Source of the DNA: Paramagnetospirillum magneticum AMB-1
GTDB taxonomy: Bacteria > Pseudomonadota > Alphaproteobacteria > Rhodospirillales > Magnetospirillaceae
Assembly: GCF_000009985.1 (NCBI RefSeq)
Contig: NC_007626.1
Coordinates: 1,892,001 to 1,956,000 of the forward strand
Reading direction: 5' to 3'
Length of the DNA: 64,000 bases
A program made the translations under genes and the position numbers. A model generated the notes under the pieces. It was not told the DNA's origin and did not search any database. It was given only the letters and a program-made list of their open reading frames with translations. Shown here in pieces: positions 1 through 6,669 of the stretch (positions are counted from its first letter, which is position 1; the number at the start of each line of letters is the position of its first letter).

Positions 1-171
1 GGCTGGAAGGGTGCCGGCACGTTCGAGATGCGCTGGGGCAACGAGACCCTGCTGATCCCGGCGCCGGTGGCCGAGGCCATGGCCCGGCACATCCTCGGCC
101 ACCCCGTTTCCGACATCGCCCCCGTTTCCGACATCGCCAAGGCCGCCCTGGCGGTGGCCTGCGCCTCATAA
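1..171 (+). CDS. C-terminal end of an unknown protein (5' end outside window)
   Basis: An open frame runs in from the window edge for 56 residues and stops with TAA at 169-171. I do not recognise the protein. The tail is Ala-rich and contains the peptide PVSDIA twice in a row because of a perfect 18-bp duplication. It lies 72 bases before the XRE regulator on the same strand, so it could belong to the prophage early region. Confidence 0.5.
   Translation, partial: GWKGAGTFEMRWGNETLLIPAPVAEAMARHILGHPVSDIAPVSDIAKAALAVACAS
103..138 (+). repeat. Perfect 18-bp tandem duplication inside a reading frame
   Basis: The unit CCCGTTTCCGACATCGCC occurs at 103-120 and again at 121-138 with no mismatch. 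Its length keeps the frame and adds six residues. Confidence 0.9.
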
Positions 172-243
172 GGATTTGGCCGGCCCCGCTGCAACGGGAC
201 CGGCCTTCACAGCGGCAAGCGCCGCGATATCAGGAGAAGCACC

Positions 244-747
244 ATGAATAGCATGTCCGCCGGTTCCGGCACCATTCCGAAAAGCCCCCGCAACGTTTCC
301 ACCCGTGGTCGCCTCGACGACGGCGCCCCCAATCCCGTCGACGTCCATGTGGGCGGCCGTATGCGCCTGCGCCGCACCTTGCTGGGCATGAGCCAGGAAA
401 AGCTGGGCGAGGCCATCGGGCTGACCTTTCAGCAGGTGCAGAAGTACGAGCGCGGCGCCAACCGTATCGGCGCCTCGCGCCTGTTCGACCTGTCCCGTGT
501 GCTGGACGTTCCCATCTCCTACTTCTTCGACGACATGGCGGACCAGGTGCAGGCCCAGAGTCCGGTGAACATCATCAAGGGCTCGGCCGAACCGTCCGAG
601 ACTCCGGCCGGGTTCGAGCCCGATCCCATGATGAAGCGGGAAACCCTCGAACTGGTGCGCGCCTATTACCGGGTCCCCGAGCAGCAGCGCCGCCGGATCT
701 ACGACCTCATCAAGTCCATGGCGTTGCTCGCGCCCCTGGACGATTGA
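244..747 (+). CDS. XRE-family helix-turn-helix transcriptional regulator
   Basis: The 167-residue protein has an HTH_3 domain at about residues 37-95, including GMSQEKLGEAIGLTFQQVQKYE and the following DVPISYFFDD. This is the arrangement of the common alphaproteobacterial XRE regulators (PraR-like, SinR-like). The N-terminal 35 residues look disordered and the C-terminal part is a short acidic to basic helical tail. It should act as a cytoplasmic DNA-binding repressor. Being first in the early cluster, it could control prophage genes, but a host-type regulator recruited by the phage is equally possible. The start ATG at 244 follows AGGAGAAGCACC, a good ribosome binding site. Confidence 0.8.
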   Translation: MNSMSAGSGTIPKSPRNVSTRGRLDDGAPNPVDVHVGGRMRLRRTLLGMSQEKLGEAIGLTFQQVQKYERGANRIGASRLFDLSRVLDVPISYFFDDMADQVQAQSPVNIIKGSAEPSETPAGFEPDPMMKRETLELVRAYYRVPEQQRRRIYDLIKSMALLAPLDD

Positions 748-801
748 CACCAGCCTCCCGGCGCCGGCCATCGGCGCCGGGACACTATTCAGGAGATCAC
801 C

Positions 802-1638
802 ATGGACACTCCCCCCACCGTGATGGACTTCGGTCAGCGCCCCGAGTTGGGATGGCTGCCGGTCGCCCTGCTGTCCGTCGACGAAGCCTACCAACGCAAG
901 ATCGACAGCCGGGCCAGCCAGAAGGCCATCGACCAGATTGTCGGAAATTTCAAATGGTCCTGCTTCGGTACCGCCCTGGTGACGCAAAAGGACGAAGGCT
1001 GGTTGATCATCGATGGTCAGCACCGAGTCGAGGCCGCCCGGCGCCTCGACATCAAGACCGTTCCCTGCATCGTCGTCCATCAGGCGACCATGGCCGAGCA
1101 GGCGGCCATCTTCGTCGCCACCAATCAGGTCCGGGTGCAGGTCAATCCGTACACCCTGTTCCATGCCCGATTGGCCGCCCGCGATCCGCTGGCCATCGAG
1201 GTGCAGGGCCTGTGCGACGAAGCCCGGCTGGCCATCCCCAAGTATCCCGTCCAGAAAGATCGCATGGGGGCGGGGCAAACCCTCGCCCTGGCAACCCTGG
1301 AAAAGATCGTCAAGGGCGGCAACCCGGCCGCCCGCGCCGGGGTGATTGCCGCTGGCCATGCCTGCGAGGGACGGCCCGGTGCCGCGACCGCCGTGGTTCT
1401 CCAGGCGGCGGCGGCGGCCGCCATGGCCAAGCCGAACTCTATTTCCGCAATCCAGAACTGGCTCCGGGGCCGTGATTCCGGCGAACTGAACCTGCGTTAC
1501 CGTGGATCGGCTGGAACCAGTGAGCTGGCCCAGCGGATCGCCCGGGCCGTCGACGCGGCACCCAAAGCCTCGGCCAGCATGGTGGACGGAGGGCGCATCG
1601 CGCCGCCGACCCGCGAGCAACTGATGGCTGGACGTTAA
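802..1638 (+). CDS. ParB N-terminal-like domain protein (phage type)
   Basis: The 278-residue protein carries a ParB/sulfiredoxin-like nuclease fold at about residues 15-110. The key stretch is IIDGQHRVEAARR (residues 71-83), the GxHR-type motif of the family. The C-terminal half is helical and has no canonical ParB helix-turn-helix that I can see. Phage proteins of this sort (DUF6551-like) sit in early regions of Mu-like prophages, and their role is not settled. An Ala-rich run near residues 194-211 may be a linker. The start follows AGGAGATCACC. I am confident of the fold and not of the function. Confidence 0.7.
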   Translation: MDTPPTVMDFGQRPELGWLPVALLSVDEAYQRKIDSRASQKAIDQIVGNFKWSCFGTALVTQKDEGWLIIDGQHRVEAARRLDIKTVPCIVVHQATMAEQAAIFVATNQVRVQVNPYTLFHARLAARDPLAIEVQGLCDEARLAIPKYPVQKDRMGAGQTLALATLEKIVKGGNPAARAGVIAAGHACEGRPGAATAVVLQAAAAAAMAKPNSISAIQNWLRGRDSGELNLRYRGSAGTSELAQRIARAVDAAPKASASMVDGGRIAPPTREQLMAGR

Positions 1639-1643
1639 TCATC

Positions 1644-1922
1644 ATGGCCCGGCTGCTCGATGTCCTGATGCGCGTGGACAATCTGGCCCGGATCGGCGCC
1701 CGGGTGCTCGGCACCAGGTCGGACAGCGGCCGGGCCTTCCAGCAGGCCGCCGCCGATCTGCGCAGCGTCCTCGCCCCGCTGGCCCTGCATCAGGCGGCCG
1801 AGCAGCCCGACCCCAAGATCGACCTGATGCGCGTTCTGGCCGCCGCCGAGGATTCCGGCCTCAGCTGGCCGGACATCCGGGACGCGCTCAACCGCTACCA
1901 CGAAACCCGGACCAGGGGATGA
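1644..1922 (+). CDS. Small hypothetical phage protein
   Basis: This 92-residue helical protein begins six bases after the ParB-like gene and overlaps the next gene's start region. I recognise no family. Its C-terminus ends in HETRTRG, and the DNA around that end (CACGAAACCCG then GGGGATGAT) reappears just upstream of the methyltransferase gene, which suggests a duplicated gene junction. Confidence 0.55.
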   Translation: MARLLDVLMRVDNLARIGARVLGTRSDSGRAFQQAAADLRSVLAPLALHQAAEQPDPKIDLMRVLAAAEDSGLSWPDIRDALNRYHETRTRG

Positions 1923-1924
1923 TC

Positions 1925-2128
1925 ATGCCCACGCCCAAGCAAATGGCCGCCCAGAGCCGCCGCAACGTCGATACCGCCATCAAGTCCCTGCGCTCCATCG
2001 CGCTGCGCTACGACGATGTCGACCAATACATCGTCGGCGCCGCCGACCGCTATGCCGAGACGCTGGCCGCCTTCGCCCGCGAGATCGACGAGACCACCGC
2101 TGATTGCCTCACGGAGGCGGAGGGCTGA
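1925..2128 (+). CDS. Small hypothetical phage protein
   Basis: The 67-residue helical, charged protein has no recognisable domain. An ATG exists at 1919, but AGGGG at 1914-1918 is better spaced for the ATG at 1925. It sits in a tightly packed early operon between two other unknown genes. Confidence 0.55.
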   Translation: MPTPKQMAAQSRRNVDTAIKSLRSIALRYDDVDQYIVGAADRYAETLAAFAREIDETTADCLTEAEG

Positions 2129-2130
2129 CC

Positions 2131-2460
2131 ATGATGACCTGGGCACGCCGAAGCGAAATCCTCGCCCACCTCTATGGGCGCAACGATACCAAGCTCACCG
2201 TCCTCTCGGGGCGCTGGGGCACCGAGGCCGACGGCACCGGCCTCTTCAACGAAAGCCTTGTCGGCTGCTGGCTCGCCCCCGGCCTGCATTACCGGCCCGA
2301 GCCCGGCGAGATGATCATCACTCCGCCCGAAGCCCTGGAGCTGGCCGCCGACAGGCTGATCGCCTGGGAAAAGCTCCGAGCCCGCGCCGGCTCCACTGCC
2401 CCCGGCCGTGACGCCTGGCGCCGCCTGGGATCGCCGATCCCCGAGGTGTCCCATGGCTGA
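2131..2460 (+). CDS. Hypothetical phage protein
   Basis: The 109-residue protein starts MMTWARRSEI two bases after the previous stop, and an upstream in-frame ATG would overlap that gene, so 2131 is preferred. The middle reads as a small beta-rich domain (LTVLSGRWG, LHYRPEPGEMIITPPEALELAADRL). I do not recognise it. It is part of the same early operon as its neighbours. Confidence 0.55.
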   Translation: MMTWARRSEILAHLYGRNDTKLTVLSGRWGTEADGTGLFNESLVGCWLAPGLHYRPEPGEMIITPPEALELAADRLIAWEKLRARAGSTAPGRDAWRRLGSPIPEVSHG

Positions 2461-2503
2461 TCTCGACAAGATCCGCGACCACGAAACCCGAGTGAGGGGA
2501 TGA
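2453..2503 (+). CDS. 16-codon mini-ORF, probably the remnant tail of a deleted gene
   Basis: ATG at 2453 overlaps the end of the previous gene and the frame reads MADLDKIRDHETRVRG before TGA at 2501-2503. The ending is almost the same as the HETRTRG end of the gene at 1644-1922, followed by the same GGGGATGAT junction. It may be a deletion scar of a paralogue, or a leader peptide coupled to the methyltransferase start at 2500. Confidence 0.35.
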   Translation: MADLDKIRDHETRVRG

Positions 2504-3732
2504 TGCATGGCTTGGCTTTATGTGCCGGGGCTGGGGGCCTCGAATTGGGGCTCCACATCGCCCTGCCCGGATACCGGACTGTGGGTTACGTCGAGCGGGA
2601 AGCCGGTGCTGCGGCCACTCTCGTGGCGCGGATGGCGGATGCGTCCCTGGATACGGCTCCTGTCTGGGACGACGTTGCCACCTTCGACGGCCGCCCGTGG
2701 CGTGGAATCGTGGATCTCGTCTCTGGCGGATACCCGTGCCAGGGCGAAAGCAACGCCGGCCGGCGGCGCGGCGTCGATGATCCACGCTGGATGTGGCCCC
2801 ATTTCCGCCGCATCCTCGATGATACCGGGGCCGAATGGGGGTTCTTCGAGAACGTCGGGCCCCATCTATCTCGCTCCTTCCCCGTCGTGCTCGACGACCT
2901 TCAAGGCCTGGGCTACCGCGTTGCGGCGGGATTGTTCACGGCGTTTGAAGCAGGCGCGAGCCACCAGAGAGAGCGGCTTTTCATCCTGGCCCACTCCTCG
3001 CGTGTCTGCCTCCAAAGGGGCGGGGTCGCCGGAACGCGGCATGGACCCGAGAAACTTCCGTCTGGAGGACACTGTGGCCCTGTGGAACACCCCACGGTCA
3101 TCGGAGGCGGAACATCCCGGCCGTGTCGCCGTGACGGGCCGCAAGGACGCCATGAGCTTGACCCAACAGGCCAATGTCTGGAGGACGCCGCAGGCCTCGG
3201 ATGGGAAGCGGGGGGGGCTGCCCACTGGACGCCGAAACTGAAGGCCGGACTGCACTCCCTGTCCCGGCAGGTGGCCACCTGGCCGACGCCTCAGGTTGTC
3301 GACTGCGGTCCACCCCGTCCACCCCGTCCGAAGAAGGATCGTCCTGGCCGCAATACGAATGTTCCTGGCGGCATCAGGGCGGACCTGAAGGATGTGGTGG
3401 CCATCTGGCCGACACCTGCGGCACGGGACTGGCGGGCACCAAACAGCCAGGACAGCCAGGACAGGAGAAACACCGGGACGAATCGGGGGCAACAGCTGCC
3501 CAACTTCGTAGAGCACTGCCTCTCGCCGCCCCTGGCCCGGCAGATCCCCGCTGGGGCGAAGTTCTCGACCTCGACCCGACGCTTGAACCCGCGCTTTGTG
3601 GAGTGGCTCATGCAATGGCCCATCGGGTGGACCGACTGCGGCTCACCGGTAACGGGGTTTACCCTCTGGCTGCTGCGCTCGCGTTCCGCACTCTGCACGA
3701 TGCTCTCGCCCATGGCGGAGGCTGCTGAATGA
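2500..3732 (+). CDS. Phage C5 cytosine DNA methyltransferase, apparently frame-disrupted
   Basis: Residues 1-165 carry the C5 motifs: SAM-binding LCAGAGGLELGL, catalytic PC loop GGYPCQGESNAGRR, ENV, and QRERLF. After about 2985 the family-like sequence continues in a different frame (WPTPRVSASKG, VWRTPQASDGKRGG) until a G8 tract at 3210-3217. It then returns to the first frame (WPTPQVVDC, LNPRFVEWLM, PIGWTD). The last 100 bases also encode a motif-X-like ending in the third frame. The first frame happens to stay open throughout because of high GC, so the 410-residue translation is probably not one functional enzyme. Either the gene has decayed, or indels or sequencing errors are present. An intact enzyme would modify phage DNA against restriction. 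Its stop overlaps the GemA start (ATGA). Confidence 0.7.
   Translation: MMHGLALCAGAGGLELGLHIALPGYRTVGYVEREAGAAATLVARMADASLDTAPVWDDVATFDGRPWRGIVDLVSGGYPCQGESNAGRRRGVDDPRWMWPHFRRILDDTGAEWGFFENVGPHLSRSFPVVLDDLQGLGYRVAAGLFTAFEAGASHQRERLFILAHSSRVCLQRGGVAGTRHGPEKLPSGGHCGPVEHPTVIGGGTSRPCRRDGPQGRHELDPTGQCLEDAAGLGWEAGGAAHWTPKLKAGLHSLSRQVATWPTPQVVDCGPPRPPRPKKDRPGRNTNVPGGIRADLKDVVAIWPTPAARDWRAPNSQDSQDRRNTGTNRGQQLPNFVEHCLSPPLARQIPAGAKFSTSTRRLNPRFVEWLMQWPIGWTDCGSPVTGFTLWLLRSRSALCTMLSPMAEAAE
3210..3217 (+). repeat. G8 homopolymer at a frame switch in the methyltransferase
   Basis: Eight consecutive G residues lie exactly where the methyltransferase-like peptide must change from the frame of ANVWRTPQASDGKRGG to the frame of WTPKLKAGLHS. 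One extra G would join the two frames. Such tracts slip during replication and are also error-prone in sequencing. Confidence 0.7.
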
Positions 3733-4361
3733 CCACCACCCCCGCCCGCCGCGCCCTCAACGCCGCAATCCATGCCGCCGCCAAGGCCAAGGGCCTGGAC
3801 GACGATGCCTACCGCGACATGCTGGAGGTCCAGACCGGCAAACGCTCGGCCAAGGACTGCACCGACGCCCAGCTGCGCCAGGTGCTCGACCACCTCAACG
3901 GCGGCACCCGGAATCCGGCGCCGGCCAGCGCCGCCCAGTCGCCCCATGCCAAGCTGGCCCGCGCTCTGTGGATCTCGCTCCATAACCTGGGAGAGGTCGA
4001 TGACCCCCGCGAATCGGCGCTGCGCCAGTTCGTCGAGCGCCAGCATGGTGTCGCCGATCTGCGCTTCGTCCGCGCCGCCGAAGCCGCCCCCATCATCGAG
4101 GCGCTGAAGGACTGGTGCACGCGGGCCGGGGTGTGCTGGGCCGATTTCGACAAGCTTCAACCGGCCTTCAAAGGCCGCCGCGCCGTGCTGGCCGCCCAAT
4201 GGCGCATTCTGTCGGCCGCCGGCACCGCCCCCGCCATCGACCTCGGCGCCCACGCCTATAGCCTGGTCAAAGTGGCGTCGGTGCATTTCTGCTCCACAGC
4301 CCAGTTGGACCTGCTGATCACCGACCTCGGCGCCCGGTTGCGGGCGGCGAAGGGGGACTGA
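3729..4361 (+). CDS. gemA: Regulatory protein GemA (Mu gp16, DUF1018)
   Basis: The 210-residue protein begins with the GemA pattern AIHAAAKAKGLDDDAYRDML, then TGKRSAKDCTDAQLRQVLDHL, then a second helical block with LARALWISLHNLGEVDD. In Mu, GemA modulates host gene expression and DNA topology early in the lytic cycle. The start codon overlaps the methyltransferase stop (ATGA), so translation is probably coupled. Its place ahead of the Mor-like gene matches Mu gp16-gp17, although two minus-strand genes now separate them. Confidence 0.8.
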   Translation: MTTTPARRALNAAIHAAAKAKGLDDDAYRDMLEVQTGKRSAKDCTDAQLRQVLDHLNGGTRNPAPASAAQSPHAKLARALWISLHNLGEVDDPRESALRQFVERQHGVADLRFVRAAEAAPIIEALKDWCTRAGVCWADFDKLQPAFKGRRAVLAAQWRILSAAGTAPAIDLGAHAYSLVKVASVHFCSTAQLDLLITDLGARLRAAKGD

Positions 4362-4367
4362 GCCATG

Positions 4368-4901
4368 TCAGAGGCTGTTGACCAAAAAGTAGCGCGCATT
4401 CCGGATAGCGAGGGCTGCGTCGTGGGCTCTGGCAGCGATATCAGGGAAAACATCGACCAGATAATTCCAATCAAAATCTCTGTCGTCGCAATACTTTATA
4501 GCGAGTTTTGTCACAGCGTTCGCTGCCGCCACTTCACGCCTCAAGGCGATGACGTTGGCCACCAACTGGCTGCTGGGAAGTTCGTGCAAGACAATGTCTT
4601 CGAGAGCCTTCTGGGCATAATCGAAGGACCTCTGGTCATGTCCCATCTCGACATACCCTTGCACCGAATTGCCGCTCAGCCCCATCTGGGCCGCAAGGAC
4701 AAGGCTCTCAGCATGTGTGGAAACTGCCGCCAAAGCATCGAGGTGCCGAGCCAATTCCGCCCTTTGCCGGGTCCGTTCATGCCATTGGGGCATGACCATA
4801 GCGACCATAATCGCTCCCAGGGCGGTAACACCTTGGAACCAACCGGCCGCGCCAGCGTTGATATTCATCCAGACTATCCATTCATCTATTTCCGACTCCA
4901 T
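4368..4901 (-). CDS. Hypothetical membrane-anchored protein, likely prophage cargo
   Basis: This gene is read against the phage operon. From the preferred start (MESEIDEW) it has 177 residues, with one membrane segment at about 18-38 (WFQGVTALGAIMVAMVM) followed by a long helical cytoplasmic part. The ATG at 4901 follows AAGCAGGAAT; an upstream in-frame ATG at 4964 has no clear site. Base composition is visibly less GC-rich than the flanking phage genes, which suggests separate origin. Single-membrane proteins of this sort are common phage cargo genes, sometimes affecting superinfection, but nothing here shows a function. Confidence 0.6.
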   Translation of the reverse strand: MESEIDEWIVWMNINAGAAGWFQGVTALGAIMVAMVMPQWHERTRQRAELARHLDALAAVSTHAESLVLAAQMGLSGNSVQGYVEMGHDQRSFDYAQKALEDIVLHELPSSQLVANVIALRREVAAANAVTKLAIKYCDDRDFDWNYLVDVFPDIAARAHDAALAIRNARYFLVNSL

Positions 4902-5006
4902 ATTCCTGCTTACCGCGGCCTTGTTGTTGGCCACCCACGCCCTGGACGAGGTCCAGCCCGCCATGGCCGGCGGCGGGATCGCCGCCTGCCGTCGCTACGG
5001 GGACGA

Positions 5007-5330
5007 TTAATGGCTTGGCCCGGCGTTGACACAGGTCGCCTTGTTTCCTCCGTCCTGCCGGCACTGTGCATCCAGCCCGGCGCGGTAGTGGCAGAACTCG
5101 CCCGGATCGGCGCGCTCGGGGAGCTGCAGCGTTCCCACCCGGACCGCGTCGAGGCAATCGCCTTTGCGCAGCGCAAAGAAGACTCTCTGTTCCACCGACA
5201 CGAAAACCGGGGGGAACACCGGACGTTGGGTCCGCTCGACCATTCCGAACATGGTCATGAGGGTGATCAGCACGGCAAAGACCAGTCCAGCCCGGGCCAT
5301 TGGCCCCAGCGATTCCCACCACGTCCGCAT
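5007..5330 (-). CDS. Small hypothetical membrane or secreted protein
   Basis: The 107-residue protein starts MRTWWESLG after AGGGGAAACAAC, which favours 5330 over the longer ATG at 5396. Residues 12-32 form a hydrophobic segment (AGLVFAVLITLMTMFGMV). The rest has three or four Cys (KGDCLDAV, FCHYRAG, DAQCRQ, ATCVNA) and is likely periplasmic. It is divergent to the Mor-like gene and next to another minus-strand membrane gene, so the two may form a cargo pair. I do not recognise a family. Confidence 0.55.
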   Translation of the reverse strand: MRTWWESLGPMARAGLVFAVLITLMTMFGMVERTQRPVFPPVFVSVEQRVFFALRKGDCLDAVRVGTLQLPERADPGEFCHYRAGLDAQCRQDGGNKATCVNAGPSH

Positions 5331-5407
5331 GTTGTTTCCCCTGATCGGTCCCGGAGCGGAAAAGCATCTCGTGGCCCCGGCCCCCATGTCCACCAAAAGG
5401 TGATGCC

Positions 5408-5791
5408 GTGAATAGCCATGCCACCAATCCCGACCATCTGCCCGGCCTGCTGGGCGAGTTGGCGCGGCGCGGCCATGGCGGCGAGGCGTTGAAGCTGGCC
5501 GCCGCCTGGGGCGGGACCAAGCGCTACATCCCGGCCAACCCGAATCCCGACAACGAGATCTGCAAGGTCATCAGCCTGGAGGCCGCCCTGGTGCTGGCCG
5601 AGCAATATGGCGGCAAGGACAACGACATCCCCCGCGCCGCCGGCCTGGGCAGCGTCAAGGCGGCGCTGCGCCGCCTCGATCCCGGCGGGACCACCGATGC
5701 GGCGCGGGCGGTGGGCTGCACGGCCCGCTATGTCCGCATGGTCCGCAACGGCTCCAAGGACAAGGATGGGCGCCAGGGCGAGCTGCTGTAA
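5408..5791 (+). CDS. Mor/C-like middle transcription activator
   Basis: The 127-residue protein shows the Mor-family layout: LPGLLGELARRG, then the dimerisation-type motif ALKLAAAWGGTKRYIP, and a helix-turn-helix-like end (TDAARAVGCTARYVRMVRNG, about 96-114). In Mu, Mor turns on the middle promoter and C the late ones. The GTG start at 5408 follows AAAAGGTGAT. The GG...IP motif appears twice (residues 26-42 and 59-75), which is unusual. It lies after GemA and before the lysis gene, exactly where Mu has mor. A weaker alternative is an unrelated small HTH protein. Confidence 0.6.
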   Translation: MNSHATNPDHLPGLLGELARRGHGGEALKLAAAWGGTKRYIPANPNPDNEICKVISLEAALVLAEQYGGKDNDIPRAAGLGSVKAALRRLDPGGTTDAARAVGCTARYVRMVRNGSKDKDGRQGELL

Positions 5792-5854
5792 CCCGGATTG
5801 ACTGTCCGCACACCCGTATGCAATCCTCCGTCTGAACCTCGCCACCCCCCTCCG

Positions 5855-5870
5855 GCGGAACACTTCCGCG
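5855..5870. promoter_or_regulatory. 16-bp palindrome before the lysis operon (copy 1)
   Basis: GCGGAACACTTCCGCG has two perfect arms around CAC. The identical 16-mer recurs at 13775-13790 ahead of the protease gene. A TACGCT hexamer follows about 22 bases downstream, at the distance expected of a -10 element. The site occupies the position of Mu Plys, so it is a candidate site for the Mor/C-like activator. Confidence 0.5.
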
Positions 5871-5900
5871 AGGCCGCTTCCCCCACCGCCCCTACGCTGA

Positions 5901-5926
5901 CCCCCGATCCATTCGTCGGGGGTTTT
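5901..5926 (+). terminator. Rho-independent-type terminator just before the lysis gene
   Basis: CCCCCGA and TCGGGGG form a 7-bp stem with an 8-base loop, followed by TTTT. It ends three bases before the ATG of the transglycosylase gene, so it may attenuate read-through from the early operon or act on the lysis mRNA leader. Confidence 0.6.
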
Positions 5927-5928
5927 CC

Positions 5929-6669
5929 ATGTTCGATGACTTCGCCATCACCGCCATCCTGCTGCGGGTGGGTTTCGCCATCTTGGCTATCCTCGGCCTG
6001 ATCTGGCTGTCCTCCCACCTCGACCAGCGCGCCAAGCGGACCTTCGACGACAGCATGGAGCAGATGGCCAAAAACCCCATTGCGCTCGCCCTCTATTATG
6101 GTCTGCGCTTTGTCGGCTTGGCCCTGCTGCTGGGCGCCCTGATGGGCTGCTCGGCGGCCAATGCCGGCACGGTCTACCCGTCGCGCTACGATGCCGAGAT
6201 CGACCGGGCGGTCAAAACCTACTGGCCCGACTATCCCCGGCCTGCGTCCTGGAAGGCCCAGTTGTACGCCGAAAGCCGCCTCGACCCGGCCGCGGTGTCG
6301 CCGGTGGGCGCCAAGGGCCTGGCGCAGTTCATGCCCGGCACCTGGGACCAGGTGACCCGCGAGCTGCGCCTGGGGGGGGTGTCCCCCCATGCCCCCATCG
6401 CCATCGAGGCCGGTGCCTACTACATGGCCAAGCTGCGCCAGATGTGGCGCAACGGGCGTTCCCCCCATGACCGCCAGCCCCTGGCCCAGGCCAGCTACAA
6501 CGCCGGGGCGGGCAATATCCTCAAGGCCCAGGAGACCTGCGGCGGCGCACGGCTGTGGGTCGTGATTGCCCCTTGCCTGGGCCATGTGACCGGCCAGCAT
6601 TCGGCGGAGACCCTGACCTATGTGTCGCGCATCGCCGAATACACCGCCCGCATGGAGGCGGGGCTGTGA
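5929..6669 (+). CDS. Membrane-anchored lytic transglycosylase (endolysin)
   Basis: The 246-residue protein has two hydrophobic segments at about 9-28 and 50-74, then an SLT domain from about 85. The catalytic Glu is E115 in YAESRLDPAAVSPVGAKGLAQFMPGTW, split here as AESRLDP and GLAQFMPGTW, and the ASYNAGAGNI signature follows. It should cleave peptidoglycan glycan strands during lysis. The double hydrophobic N-terminus is not part of a standard SLT enzyme and could be an anchor or a holin-like part. An LMGC lipobox-like sequence lies at 71-74. Its stop overlaps the Rz start (GTGA). The ATG sits directly behind a terminator hairpin and has no strong ribosome binding site. Confidence 0.8.
   Translation: MFDDFAITAILLRVGFAILAILGLIWLSSHLDQRAKRTFDDSMEQMAKNPIALALYYGLRFVGLALLLGALMGCSAANAGTVYPSRYDAEIDRAVKTYWPDYPRPASWKAQLYAESRLDPAAVSPVGAKGLAQFMPGTWDQVTRELRLGGVSPHAPIAIEAGAYYMAKLRQMWRNGRSPHDRQPLAQASYNAGAGNILKAQETCGGARLWVVIAPCLGHVTGQHSAETLTYVSRIAEYTARMEAGL

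Noticed and set aside
166..1620. Long minus-strand open frame opposite the regulator and ParB-like genes
   Set aside because: Composition is Gly/His/Asp-rich without domains, and it mirrors two well-supported plus-strand genes; it is open only because of high GC.
4365..5411. Plus-strand 348-codon frame across the two minus-strand cargo genes
   Set aside because: It has no recognisable domain and reads as a shadow; the minus strand gives membrane proteins with proper ribosome binding sites.
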